A DNA stretch of 64,000 bases from Magnolia sinica. Taxonomy: Eukaryota > Streptophyta > Magnoliopsida > Magnoliales > Magnoliaceae. Shown in pieces: positions 11,636-23,480 of the stretch. Numbering within the stretch: position 1 is the first letter of the stretch; each line of letters starts with the position of its first letter. A program made the translations under genes and the position numbers. The DNA lies in NCBI RefSeq assembly GCF_029962835.1, contig NC_080582.1:18050032-18114031 (forward strand), given 5' to 3'. The notes beneath the pieces are model-generated. The model was not told where the DNA came from. It did not search any database and worked only from the letters and a program-made list of their open reading frames with translations.

Positions 11636-12194
11636 ACAACCCTCTCTCTCTCATTTCTCAAACTCACTTTCCCAAGCAACAATCCCAAGCAAAGAGAGGT
11701 GCTCACATCCAAGCCCTTCCCAAGAGAGAGAAAGTGATGTGTCTAGCCCACTTCCCATCCCAAATCCTTTATCCTATCCATTCAAACCTCATCACCCCTT
11801 ATCAAAGAGAAGCACAAGGAGATCGGCTTTTCAACGGACTAAGAAGATCGAAACGGTGGGTGCTTATTAGGCTAGATTTTTCATCTTTTGATGATGGGCC
11901 AAGTGAGGCCTACCAATTGATGGTATGAATCTCACTTTGGACCCTAGATGTGGCCGATGACCCACCTTAATGCTCATGATCATTCCATGATGGGGCCATT
12001 CTCCATGGCCCCATTATGATGTTTATTTTCCTTGCATAAAAAGAGGTCATCTAGACCGTCCATTTTTGGTGGAGAAGGAACCTCCACCGTTGATCTTTGA
12101 TTTAGTGGGCCCACATGTATTAGGACCCACTTAATGTATGATTGAATGCAAGGGAGGGCTCATAGTGGTAGAGCCCTCCATCACATGTGTCCCA

Positions 12195-12197
<3 letters not shown>

Positions 12198-12253
<56 letters not shown>
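12198..12253. repeat. (TC)n microsatellite
   Basis: A second CT run of about 56 bp in the same insertion. Confidence 0.95.
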
Positions 12254-12256
<3 letters not shown>

Positions 12257-13429
12257 TGATGAAGTGTGTGGCGCACCTGTGATTTGGTATGTTGATCCAG
12301 ACCCTCTAGCAGGTGGCCCACCTAAGCAGGGCCCACCTCAATGGATGTGTTATGCCCAACCGTCCAGCGTCCCTAGGACGCTGGACTTGAACTGGGAAAA
12401 CATAAATATTAGCTTGTTTCCAAGCTTATGGGGTGGCCCACTCATATAGGCCCCACCTTGATGTATATATTCAATCCACGCTGTCCATCCTTTTCCTCAA
12501 ACCATTTTAGGCGTTGAGCCGAAAAATGGGGCTAATTTGACCTTCTGGCGGGTTATAGCATAGAAAATGGTGGTTTTCACCGTTAAAAATCCACATTATG
12601 TGTCCACCCAAAAACATCTAAGAATCCGTATTATTGGTTCTATAACCCTTAATCATACCAATGGAAGAAGCCCTTCGCATAAGCATGTTCAGACCTTCTG
12701 CAACAACTGGAAAAAAAAAAAAAAAAAAGAGGCGAGAACAGTTCTCCTTGGCAAAGCCCCTTCAAGCCACATAAACAAACCTCGCAGCGAAACATTTACC
12801 CAAACGAATGGTCCCAGCTGTGGGCCCCACCATGATGTGTATTTGTCATCGAATTCATTCATTTGGTGGGCCCCTTCCTGAAGTGAGCCCCCTCAAAATA
12901 TCGGCCCGATCTGAAACTCATATGGCCCACATCATAGGAAATAGTGGCGATTGAACAACTGCCATTGGACCCGTTTAGGCGTCCAGAAGTTTTGGGTCAA
13001 TATGAAACTTGTTTTTACTCTTCGTCCAGGTCTCTGTGACTGTATGAACAAATTGGACGGCATATAAACAGTAGGGTGGGCCCCACGTGGGACCCACAAG
13101 GATGTATGCGTTTTATTCGCATCGTCCACTGCTGTGGACGGTGGAACCCACTAGACTGTGTGTTTTGTCAATGCTGTCCAGCCATATAGCTGGCTGCTGG
13201 ACGGCTAGTGGCCCCCACCATGATGCATGTGCTGCATCCAAACCGTCCACCCATTTTAAAAGCTCATTTTATGATATGAGGTAAAGAATGAGTCAGGTCC
13301 ATAGTTCATGTGGACCCCCACCATGATGCATGAGTTGCATCCAAACCATTCGCCATTTGGCAAGCTCATTTTATGGCATGAGCTAAAAACATAAGACAGA
13401 TCTATCGTTCAAGTGGACCCCACCTTGGT

Positions 13430-13770
13430 ATTTGTATAAGGCCCATCATGATTCATTTGTGGCCACCCATTGAGGCCCACCTTGGCATATGTTTGAGGTA
13501 CATCTTGATTTGTTTGTGGTCGTCCATTGAGGCCCACCTTGACATATATGAGACCCATGTGATTAGGCCCATCTTGATGTATTTGTGGCCTGTTGTTGAG
13601 GCCCACTTTGATATATATAAGGCCCATGGGATATGGCTCATTGCAATGTACATAAGGCCCATTAATGCGGCCCACTTGATTTATATAAGGCCCATAGGAT
13701 GCAGCCCATTTGATGTATCTAAGGCCCATGAGTCGAGGCCCAATGGGATGTACTTAAGGTCCATTGCAAT
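13430..13770. repeat. Degenerate short tandem repeats with 'aaggcccat' / 'ggcccac.ttgat'
   Basis: A phrase of roughly 30-45 bp ('ggcccacttgat.tatataaggcccat') recurs about eight times with changes. This creates long but meaningless open frames on both strands. It is probably an expanded tract within the LTR-like insertion. Confidence 0.7.
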
Positions 13771-15867
13771 GTGTGATTCCTCCATAGTTTGTGTAATGAT
13801 ATTTATGGCGGGCCATACCTTGGGAGCAATGTTGGTTTGACGCCTACATTGTAAGTATGATGTTGGTTAAATGTTCGCATTACGACTCTCCCTAGGGCCC
13901 ATTGCTAGGCCCGTACTTGTTGAGTATAGGCCGTCTTCGTTATGAACAGTGTCCATCACCATATAACATATTTAGTATAGTTCCATGATTCATGATCATA
14001 TGCATCATATGTATGATTGATATGAGATGTGACTGATCATAGCATATGCGTTCGGGCAGATTGTTTAGGGGCCCCCAGATGGTGTTGCCCTACATAAGCA
14101 CACGATACGCGTAGGATTGCCGCATGATTGGATAATGTGATTCATACATTCGCATTGTGTGATATGGTACTGTACGCCTTAGCGATATCAAGGTCGTAGC
14201 CTCCACGGGCGTATCGTGGTTGGCCAGGATTGGATACCGAAAATCTTGTTCTACATGGGATGTTATAGATATCCCTGGGTGAAAGTTCCTAAACCCTTAT
14301 GGTACCAAGAGGTTACTCCAACGTATAAACCGAGTGGGTGCATGAGCGTCGAGTGCCGATTACCGGAAGGCCGCGCTTTCCACCGTGTCGTGGGCTGGAA
14401 GGGGGTGCGGCCTTACCCACCCAAGAGGAGGGGGCAAAGCTAGGCCGAGTTTGACCAACTCAAGGAATAGGTCCGCTATCGATGAGCCGAGCCCGATATT
14501 GGCGGCGGATAGTGAGGTCTCTTCCACTTACCTTATTGCGCGCGATGGGGCGGCAACTGGTTTGGAGTGTATTAGACCCGGTGATATTCTATAATTTAGC
14601 TGTATTGATATGTAGACTTAGATGAGGATTTACATGCTTGAGTTACATTTCACATCGCATGACCTTGGTATGATCGATATCATTCATGTCTTACATCGCA
14701 TAGCCTTGGTACGGCTAATGGCATTCATGGATTCATCGGCATGTTCCGCATTACTCCGATATTGCATAACTGCATTACCACCTTGCGCACACACTTTCAC
14801 CACCATCTAGGCTTTCCATAAGCTTATGCATAACCGTTACATGCAAGTGACGTTGGATCACAGTAGCGGGAGCGCATAGGAGATCATCTTGGAGCTTTTT
14901 GTCTATTATCATTGTATTTCCCTTCATACGCATTGGACCTTAAAGCTTTTTTATCATAGTGGATTTTGTGATGGTGTTCTTGTAGTTATTGTTTGTGGGT
15001 TATACTTATGGTTATGCTCATTACGAATCAAATTGATGTTGGAAATCTTTCATGTAAGATCCCAGGATCGGAACCTAGTAAATGGGTGCCAGGAGCCGGG
15101 AATGGGGTTCTACAGAGGCTATCGACGCCAGATTCGGTAATCAGGAATTTCCTGAGCTCGGATGCTAGATTGGGCCCACCATTATATTTGTCAGAAATTC
15201 ACCCCGTCCATCTGTTTTGCAATTTTATTTTAGGACATGCGACCAAAAGTGAGGTGATCCAAAACTTAAATGGGCCACACAAGAGGAAATAGTGGTGATT
15301 CAATTACCACCATTGAGACATTCCAATGTCTCAAAAGCTTTGTATCTGGCTTCTTCATTTTTTTGCTTTCACTTCATCCCAGTGGGAATGACCTTATAAA
15401 TGTTTTGGATGGCATATAAACATCAAGGTGGAGTTAAGGAAGGTTTCAATGGTAGGCACTTCCTTCCTCTCGTGTGACGCACTTAAGTTTTAGATCTGTT
15501 TCATTTTCTGTTGGACGTCCTAAAATGAGCTCGCAAAATGGATAGATAGGATGGATTTCTGACAAACATCACGTAGGACCTCACCTAGCATCCAAGCTTA
15601 GGAACTTCTTTCATAAGCAAATCAATGTTATTTGCAACGCCACCAAACATGGTAGAACATTAATACCGCCATTTCTAAACTGGTGGTGACTCATCCATCT
15701 CTCATGGAGCACTTATGAAAAACTATCTAAACCATCCAAATTGTAGGTCACATTGTTAATATGGAGCAATCCTAATCTTCCAATCAATATATGTTTATTG
15801 TCTTCACAGCATAATTTTTGAGTCATGCATCATACAAATGAAAAATCAGAATTTCTTGACAATTTAA

Positions 15868-16482
15868 TAGGAGTGTACATGGAACCGGTAAAACTGTGGA
15901 ACTGGACCGGAACCGACCAAACGGTCCGGTTTGGTCCGGTTCTAAATTACACCGGTTCCGGTTCCAAAAATCAAAGAACTGATTAGATCGGTTCGATTCT
16001 CGGTTTTGGGGTATGTAAAACCGAACCAAACCATAAACCGATCCATAGAACCGAATCGTGGATCCAAACCGCGGAACGGAACTGTGGAACCGAACCTAGA
16101 ACCGAACTTGGAATCGAACCAATAACCCTGTAATTGTTTCCATAATTGACTCATGATTTATGGTTTATAATACACCATTTGATTGTTTCCATAAATGTAT
16201 TTTTGCATACCTTATACAATATCTAAACCATTCATCAAATGGATAACAACACGAATGGACATGGGCTAAATTATAAAATAAAAGATGTAATTGGGATGGA
16301 TCATAAAAAGCCCAGAACCGTGGAACCGATCCGGAACCGAACCGGTTTTAACAATCTGGTTTCGATTTGGTTCTATGTTGCTAACAGTCCAATTCCGGTT
16401 CCGAATATCCTAGAACCGTTAGGAACGGTTCGGTTCCGATTTCACCCTAAAACTAAACTAAACCTACCCGTGTGCACCCCTA
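15868..16482. mobile_element. hAT-type MITE with 8-bp target duplication
   Basis: The left end TAGGAGTGTACATGG and the right end (reverse complement TAGGGGTGCACACGG) form terminal inverted repeats. The flanking octamers caatttaa (15860-15867) and caattttg (16483-16490) match at 6 of 8 positions, as expected for an old hAT insertion. The interior is packed with aaccgg/ggttcc-type motifs in both orientations, resembling the subterminal repeats of hAT elements. It carries no transposase, so it is non-autonomous at 615 bp. Confidence 0.75.
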
Positions 16483-16742
16483 CAATTTTGCACACCTACA
16501 ATTTTACAAATGAAAGTCAACCTATTGCAATCCCACCAAACAAGAACCATAAAAATACTGCCTCTTGAGAGCCCGATATGGTCATTCACATTTACAAAAT
16601 AATAATAACAATAATAGTAATAATAATAATAATAATCTGATGGAGAAAACCGGAAAAAAGAGAGAATTGATGTAGAGCGGGTCGGAGACACTTTCATGTC
16701 CACGATGGACTAGAGAAGGCCCGATCAGAGGCAAAAGTCATC
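16363..16742. repeat. Segment duplicated at 30118-30378 and 31168-31316
   Basis: The right part of the hAT MITE, its flank, an AAT-rich microsatellite and the first ~75 bp of an LTR-like unit recur about 14 kb to the right. The MITE part differs at only a few bases in about 210, and the microsatellite-to-unit part (16596-16742 against 31168-31316) looks identical by eye. In the right copy a complete Gypsy-type LTR sits between the two parts. Confidence 0.8.
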
Positions 16743-17421
16743 TGGGTCTTATAATATTGAGGGATTCTGGAAGAGTTTTTTTGCATACCTTTCACCCTTT
16801 AAGTGTCTCTCATTTATAGGAGATGAATGACTCCACCGTACGGGGATTCTCTCCCTGATTTCTAGGAGATTTTATTTAGCCGTAACCTTCTTACGGATGT
16901 TTCCCGATCCCGAGATCCTCGGGATCGAGAATCCTTTCACAAGATTTTCTGAACGGTATTTAAGCTCATACCGTTTCTTCATCGCTCGGCTCGACCTTAA
17001 CCGACTCAAGTAACAGACAAGTCTCGGCTGGGTGCAAGGATAAAGCTTTCCGCCTCCTGTCAGACGGAACAGGATCGGCTTATGGCCGACGTTCCTCCTC
17101 AATCTGATAACCGACACTGTAACCGGCCTTGTATGGGTCGGTTTTATGGTCGGTCAGGTTGCTTTTAGCTTTAGGGCCTCAATCGGCTTCTTTAGACATT
17201 GCTACCTCATTAACTGAGCCAACTTTATTTGTCTTACTTTGCCTATGGCTCTTGACTCTTAAGGTCTCGGTCGAGTTCGTTTCCCAAGAATCCGAGCTAA
17301 GTCTCTCCTCTAGGCTTTGTCTCGTCTTGGTCCAACACGTTGCCTTGGACTCTCGGGCGGTGCCAATAGAGTTGGTCCATTCCATAACCGGGTCTCCAGA
17401 CTTGGTGTTTTTTCCCCAACA
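16743..17421 (+). mobile_element. Gypsy-type LTR fragment (fossil)
   Basis: The sequence from 'gggtcttataatattgaggg' to 'ttttttccccaaca' matches the LTR at 30379-31167 along its length, with clearly more divergence than the neighbouring duplicated segments. The beginning of the LTR seen in the other copy is not present here. It ends in the expected CA. No primer-binding site follows directly, so its link to the gag-like region to the right is likely but not proven. Confidence 0.65.
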
Positions 17422-17640
17422 ATAGTGAACATTTATATATATGGGTTTCACGTTCTTCGATCATTTCCAATGTCATGCTTGAATAACATTACAAAAAATA
17501 TCATTCAGCATTGGATTCGCTCAAACCTAAACGGCCTCAAGCCCCAATTCTCCTCCTCTATCTCCAACAAGTATGGTCAATGATCATAAACCAGTTTTGT
17601 TGTTGAATTAGGGAAAATCTCTATCTACTTAGAAGAAACC

Positions 17641-19644
17641 ATGAATCTGTCTACCCTGGACATAATTGCCCGCCTTGCCCAGTTGACCGAGTGAATTCAA
17701 TATTACTCATTGGAGATGATCAAAAGGGTCCAATCCCATTAGTTTTGACTGAGGCAGATTTAGACAGGATCCGAGTCGGGTATCATGTCCCCGACTTGGT
17801 TATTATTCGTCTTCCCCTTCCAAGTGAATTGCCTGACCATCCTCCTGCTGGGATGGTCACAATTTTTCAAGTCGCAATGCAATGTGGCTTACGTCTGCCC
17901 CTCCAACCCGTTACTCGAGATTTTCTGTCCTGACTCTGAATCGCTCCTGGGCAGATAGTGCCGAACGGGTGGAGGAACTTGTTCGGATGTTCAGTGTTGT
18001 GGGCCGAGACAGAGCAACCCCCACTGACTATGGACGAGTTCCTTTATCTGTACCAAATACGGCCAAACCCTCAACAACCTGGCTGGTACTTCTTGTGCGC
18101 TTGGCGGAACAAGGGCGGTCCTTTGATAACCGACCCTCCTACCTCCAACAAACACTGGAGAGAGAGGTGGTTCTGGACATGCGGTCACTGGGAAACTGCC
18201 GAGCCTGGGCTCATCGAATCTCGTATTCCCCGGGCATTTTCTGAAGTAGGTAACTCGGCATTTCCTTTTTTCATATCTTTTTTTATTTTGACATTCCCAA
18301 GTCTGATTGAATGCGTTTTGTAGATATCCTCAAGAGAAGGTCGAAGCTAGGAGCTGGTGCTCTAGCTCGGATCAAGGATTTGAGGGGACTAAGTCCGGAA
18401 GATCGGTCTTGGAAGATTCTTCTTCAACCGGAGCATCTCCTTCTCTCAGGCTTAGACTCTTCCGTGACAGGTATCCTCGATTTATTCTGACTTGTTTTTA
18501 TTAGATTCTATCTAACTTTTCACCTTATTTGATAAAGAGATGGTTGAAGCTCGACCATTCCTTAAACCGGCGTCAAAGATGAAGGCTCCTCCGAGCTCGG
18601 TTCTTTTGTCAGAGCCTCGTCCTTCAAAGAAGGCAAAGCCAGCTTCGAAGGCTAAGGAGTTGTCTGCCCCGGTTGCCCCTGCTCCGATTGTCCCGACCGT
18701 CATCGTGCTTTCTGACCCTGAAGAGGGCGGAAGAGATAGTAGTGGCTCCTGCCGAGTCTCAAGTTGCTTCTGAGCCGAGGCCCATCACAGAGCAGGTCTC
18801 GGAAGTAAGAGAGGAGCAGAGAGTGGAGATTTCAGGAGGAGGGATGACTCAGCAGGAGCCTTCGCTGTTCCAACAGGTGGTATCGGGGATGATCCCTTGG
18901 GCCATCGCTCATGGGAGCGAGAGAGACTTCGCTAGTCTCTACAATGCTTCTTCGCTGCAAACCCTTGGTCATGCGGCGAAGATACTTCTTGAGGTAACGT
19001 CGGCACTCCCCTTTTTTGTGATTTCTTCTATTGGTGACTTAGTCTAACCTCACGTTGTCCTTATGCAATTGGCTCCTTGTTTGGTTAAGGCTTGCTCGGA
19101 TTTGATTGCCGCTCAAAAGTAGGCAGCTGAGGCGGGAGCCAAAGTCGAGGCTTCCTTGACTCGGGCTGGAATTCTGTCAAACGAATTGAGACTCGCCAAG
19201 AAGGCCATTGCTGACGCTAAAGCCAAGTGTGCTCTCATGACTTCGCTACTGACAGAGGCTTAAGAAGAGAGTCGGCGAATCCGTCAAGCTCATGCCTCTT
19301 GCGCAGGTAAGTTGGCTCAGACCAAGGGTGAAACTGAGGCAACCATTTGAAAAGCCATCGACGAGACTACGGAGGCCAAGGAGGCCAAGGATCGAGCTGT
19401 GTAGGCCTTTCTTGAATCCCAAGAGTTTGAGGAAGAGAGGGATCGCTTGTATCAGAGTGGATACACAACTTGCATCCAACTGGTGAAGCAATCTTTTCTC
19501 AACCTTGATCTGTCAGGATTCGATGATGATGTTTCTGGTCCTGAAGGCATAGAGGCCGAGGCCGCCGAATCTGCTTATGCTGCGGCTGGTGTCGAGGTTG
19601 AGGCCGAGGCAGCTCCTGAGGTTGCTCCCAGTGGTAGTAGCTGA
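17641..19644 (+). mobile_element. Gypsy-type retrotransposon gag-like region (fossil, broken)
   Basis: The deduced residues 'LPLPSELPDHPPAGMVTIFQVAMQCGLRLPL' and 'YQIRPNPQQPGWYFLCAW' are typical of the plant 'putative gypsy type transposon' domain (PF04195-like). They are followed by a Pro/Lys/Ser-rich linker and a coiled-coil, Ala/Glu-rich tail such as these proteins carry. The region is broken in several places. It sits next to the Gypsy LTR fragment 16743-17421 and is probably the 5' half of the same element; the matching pol is not found on this strand. Confidence 0.65.
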
Positions 19645-20464
19645 GTCTGAACCACTTCTTTTGGTACCATCATCAGCTCCATTTTTGGCACTCACACCAG
19701 CTCTCCAAACAGACCGAGCTCCTAGGCTGGCTCGAGAGTATCAACGGCCAAGGAAGATGTTTGCGCGTCACGACCGACCTTTCCTTTTGCTTTTAAGCCT
19801 TTTACTTTATCAATGTAATGCCACAATTGGACAACTAGACGTATCTTAATGTAACAAACGCACTGATAAGCGAATATACTCTTTTATTTGTCTCAATTTT
19901 TAGTGCTTAATCTATTTTAATATGAATCCATGTCTCTCGATTCTGAGAGATTTCGTTGGATTTTGATCCGATTCTTGCTGATAGATCTGTTTTCCACCTA
20001 CAAATGCAATTCATCACCTCAAAATTGTCACTTTCATCGTCTAAGCCTTCTCCCAACCATTAGATGTTGGCTTTTAAAGGTATATTGGCAAATGTTTTAC
20101 AATCATCTGCCCACTAGACATCGACCTTCCTCTTAATACCAGGCCCTTAAAAACTGGCTATAACAGTGGTTCACATTGAGGATGCTTGTGTGACAATGGA
20201 GTCCGACCTAGTACAACTAACCCCTATCTCAACCATTAGATGAGCAATGGAAAGGGCAAGCAAGCAAAATAGGGTCATGAAGGGTCAATTGCTATGCAAT
20301 TATAATATTGAATGATTAGTAGAATATACACAAGACATTTAAATTCCCATTTATCAATTTATTGACCATGTAATAAGGACACAACACTTTACAGAAATTG
20401 TGCCATGACACACTTGCCCAAAAGTACTGGAGACGACTCAGTTGAAAGACTCAACTTTTGGAGC
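19645..20464. other. No gene recognised
   Basis: This is AT-rich sequence between the gypsy-type fossil and the EDR2-like relic. No frames, repeats or terminal structures that I can support are visible. Confidence 0.5.
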
Positions 20465-20934
20465 CTACAGTTCTGCCTAGCCCATCTGTGGATGAAATAA
20501 ATGTTGCCAATAAAAACTTAATGATGGATGGAGAGTTTCAAATTGTCGGGCCTGAACAAGAGGTTTGCGTTTTGCCTCTCTCACATTGCTTGGACTTTTT
20601 CGTTGTCTGAATGTAGATTTCATTCATATCGCAGGCACACACAATTAGGCTTGAGAGTGTTGTCGAGTAGGCAGGTTGGTTATATTTACTCTAGAGCCTT
20701 TCTATTCAGTCCATTTGACATGAGATCCTCATTTCTACAATCCAATGATCTTCTAATCATAGTATTGTTTGTCAGCTGAAGTTATGGATGAGGTGCCTAC
20801 AGATGAAATTGATTTTTCATGGTTTTCTGGCAATTTACGACGGGATGACTGTTATAATGGTCGTGACCGTTGGAGTATATCCGATGGCAACAACTTTAGA
20901 GACTGGCCAACATTATTTATCTGACAAAAGCAAG
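20465..20934 (+). pseudogene. EDR2-like gene fragment (two exons, start of DUF1336)
   Basis: Two exon-like pieces match, from memory, plant ENHANCED DISEASE RESISTANCE 2 proteins (PH-START-DUF1336, lipid-binding negative regulators of cell death). Piece one (20465-20562) reads ...SVDEINVANKNLMMDGEFQIVGPEQE, like the family's 'MDED...EFQI.E.EQE' region, followed by a gt donor. Piece two (20776-20934) reads AEVMDEVPTDEIDFSWFSGNLRRDD, then WSISDGNNFR, then KHYLSDKSK after a frame jump near 20903-20911, matching 'DLSCFSGNLKR... CWRISDGNNFKVRGKNF'. A gt donor follows at 20935. I found neither the PH and START domains nor the rest of DUF1336, so it is a decayed or captured fragment. Related EDR2-like paralogues cannot be separated. 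Confidence 0.65.
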
Positions 20935-22708
20935 GTCGTTTGATGCTTTCTTTAATACTAGTGAATATTTTTTTTGTCCAGTTTTCCATCATTATTTAAC
21001 TGCACAAATGCGGCCAATGGGAAGCTTGTATGGGGCAGTTCCTTGGCAAGAAGTGAGAGTCCCTGGATCCAATTCATCTTTATAGACAATCATCTCTTAC
21101 GTGTAGATTTTTTTGGTGCATGGTTCAGTGTCATCATCTTGAACCTGAAATTGGGTTTTGGAACTTGTAACCAGGGTCTTTTAGCTCCTCTGCATTTTGT
21201 TTGCTGATTCTCACTATATTTTAGCTTCTCTCTTCTTCTTTTTTTTCCCACTTTCGTGAGGCAGATTTCCAGATCTTGCAAACCTTGAACATGTTAGCTT
21301 ACTTGAATTTCACTGTTTTGTTCTTTACATAGTTTCTTGTGGCTCCACATATCTAGGTCTCATCTTTTTGTGTAGGGTAAGAATCTGATATTTTCTTTTC
21401 TTTTTGTGCAGGGTGAGAATCTGATATTTTCTGTTTTTACTCTGTTTATGGGAGTAGCTGCTGATCAACTATTTTTTTCCCATTTAACTGTCCATTTAAT
21501 AATCACCATCAGACAGTTGGGAATATCCATTCAGTGTGAATTTTGGGTTGTGGCCCATCTTCGGTTGGGTCCATAATTTTGAAAGTTTGGATTAAGTTAC
21601 ATACAGTGTTAACTACATACTTTCTAATTTTTGTTTTTTCCCCGTGCCGACACTTGGGTCTCCTCGACATGATATGACATGGTAAAATGTGTTCTGGCAA
21701 ATTGTTAATGCAAGTAGAATCAAGAAGAAAACTAACTGCAGCGAAGTTTAAAGTGTTTACCAGATCTGCAGCATAAAGACCACCAGAAAGACTCCAAGAA
21801 AGAAGTAGAGAATGTAACGGTAAATGGTTGTGGGAGGATTCCCAGCAACCTACTAGTCGCGACTAGTATTCACACACCCCTCTCTTCTACAAAAAAGGAA
21901 ACTTATAATTTCTTTTATTTTCCCAGAAAGATATGAAAAATCAGTCCTTACATAAGACCCTTTATCCTTTATATAGATATAGACATTTTTGCATACAAGA
22001 AACCCAATGGACTTCCAACTGCATCAAATTAGAAATGACAATTATCTCTGGACTCCTAGTGATATCTAAAACTTATGGATAAGGCATATTCTTCTGGAAA
22101 TGTACAATTCTTCTAGAAATGTAGGATTAGAATGGAAATTAAAATAACCAAAAGACTCCAATTATGACTAGAACACCAACCGTACCATGCACATGGACCT
22201 TTTATGCATGGTATTCTCATATGCAGGGTAGTTTGCTAATGTTATTAGCAAACTTAGGGTCCATGATCTTATGCTCTATAAGACCCCTATGATCACATGT
22301 GTGGTCACATGTGATTGGGGACAGTTTGGAATTTCGGTGGCACCCATAGTTGATGGATGGCTTGGATGTATCACTTATGCTAGTTATGGCACTGGAATGT
22401 GTTACATGTTAGGCAGTTTAAGGTGTTCGAACATTCTCAATGAAGGTCTCTTTTCATTTCAATTTTCTGTTATGTTATTTCTTTTTTCAAGCTGCAGATT
22501 TTCACACCTTGCCCTCAGCTTGCTTCTAGTCTCTTGGCATGAAAGAGACTCTTCATGAGGTCTCCCTTTTATGCTCTAGGTTTTCGATATTTAAAGTAAA
22601 TAAATTTTAGCTACTATAACTCACATAAACAAAATCACAACTCTTTTTCTTTTTTGCATTGTTCTTCTTTTGCTTGGTCTCTTTGGTCTTTTAAGAGAAC
22701 AGGTGATG
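20935..22708. other. No gene recognised; T-rich, intron-like DNA
   Basis: This region is T-rich with scattered possible splice signals and a locally repeated phrase 'gcagggtgagaatctgatattttct' (21369-21431, two copies). It could be intron or flank of the EDR2-like relic, but I recognise no further exon of that family. Confidence 0.45.
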
Positions 22709-22749
22709 TTGATAGTAGCATTCATGCAAACATCTATATACTGAGATGA
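22709..22749. repeat. 41-bp direct repeat, left copy flanking the Copia element
   Basis: The 41 bases starting 'ttgatagtagcattcatgca' here are repeated exactly at 27789-27829, on the other side of the Copia element. Normal Copia target duplications are 5 bp, so this is far too long for standard integration. Confidence 0.95.
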
Positions 22750-22753
22750 GGGA

Positions 22754-22914
22754 TGTTAGACAGCTCACATACTACCTTGTATATCTTCTTACCTTGTATA
22801 GATGATTGTAATATCTTTCCTTTCCTGTTATAGATGAGTGTAATATCTATATATTCAACCCCATTGGGTTGTCTCAAATACATAGAAAAAACCTTTTTGG
22901 ATTCACTGTTTTCA
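22754..22914 (+). repeat. 5' LTR of the Copia element (161 bp)
   Basis: Begins TGTTAGACAG and ends ...TTCA directly before the primer-binding site at 22915. The short LTR is typical of several plant Copia lineages. Confidence 0.9.
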
Positions 22915-22934
22915 TGGTATCAGAGCCATACTGA

Positions 22935-23480
22935 TCCAAATCCGGCCACTCCCTGCTGCGTCCCTGCTGCGTCCGGCCTCCCTGCTGCGTCTGGCCACCC
23001 CCTGCTGCCAGATCCGGCCTCCCTGCTGCGTCCGGCCACCCCCTGCTGCCAGATCCGGCCTCCCTGCTGCGTCCGGCCACCCCCTGCTGCGTCCAGCGTC
23101 CCTGCTGCATCCGGTCACCCCCTGCTGCAAGATCCGGCCTCCCTGCTCCCTGCCCCCTGCTGCGTCCGGCCTCCCTGCTGCTCCAGCCTGCTCCAGATCC
23201 AGATCCGATCCACCCCCTGCTGCCCCTGCATGGTTTTCCGGCTCCAGCCTGCTCCAGCCTGCTCCAGATCCTGCGCCCCTGCTCCAGATCTAGCGCACCT
23301 GCTCCAGATCCAACGTCCCTGCTCGGTTTTCCTGTTCCAGATCAAGATCTGACGCCCCTGCTCCAGATTCGACGCAGATCCAGATCCAGAGTTGCTTTTC
23401 CAGATCCCGATCAAGGTTGCTGATTGCTTTTCCAGATCCAGATCCAGATCCAGATCCAGAGTTCCTTTGCCAGATCCAGA
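22935..23480 (+). repeat. Tandem repeats in the Copia leader (about 41-bp units, then 6-bp agatcc units)
   Basis: From about 22940 to 23190 a GC-rich unit of about 41 bp built from 'ccctgctgcgtccggcc' and 'ccctgctgccagatccgg' recurs three to four times, then decays. From 23190 on, 'gctccagatcc' and finally (ccagat)n follow. Open frames here on both strands (Pro/Cys/Ala-rich or Gly/Arg-rich) are products of the repetition, not genes. Confidence 0.85.

Larger units (their letters stand above)
11258..15148 (+). mobile_element. 3.9-kb insertion, probably a solo LTR of a Tekay/Del-like Gypsy element (fossil)
   Basis: The segment lies between two identical 156-bp copies of the host MITE. It has no coding potential, a GC-rich start, long (TC)n runs at 11586-11633 and 12198-12253, a block of 'ggcccac' repeats, a stretch near 13990-14600 with cat/gcat wording like that in the long LTRs at 44-52 kb, and an end '...ggggttctaca' around 15119. 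This suggests a long non-coding LTR without an internal region. I cannot fix its first base, and no primer-binding site follows the right end. The identical flanks suggest a recent arrival. The assignment to Gypsy is an inference. Confidence 0.4.
11102..15606. mobile_element. MITE-like element (ends 11102-11257 and 15149-15606), split by a 3.9-kb insertion
   Basis: The left end reads TTCCTGAGCTCGGATGCTAG and the right end (15585-15606) is its reverse complement with two changes, so this is an element of about 460 bp with ~20-bp terminal inverted repeats. Its inside has the 'gggcccacc... gtccat... gtgggccac... aggaaatagt' wording of the dispersed family. The left 156 bp occur twice, at 11102-11257 and 15149-15304, and are identical; the rest follows only after the second copy. 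I could not identify a clear target duplication for the MITE itself, so its superfamily is open. Confidence 0.65.

Noticed and set aside
13409-13840. Open frames of 69-130 codons on both strands
   Set aside because: They follow the degenerate 'aaggcccat' repeats, with repetitive protein wording and no domain.
15860-16490. Pair of GG/CC-rich inverted motifs as a regulatory operator
   Set aside because: Terminal inverted repeats and an 8-bp flanking duplication show a hAT-type MITE instead.
22834-23352. 172-codon open frame rich in Pro, Cys and Ala
   Set aside because: It lies in the tandem-repeat leader of the Copia element. Its length comes from repetition, and overlapping open frames exist on the other strand.
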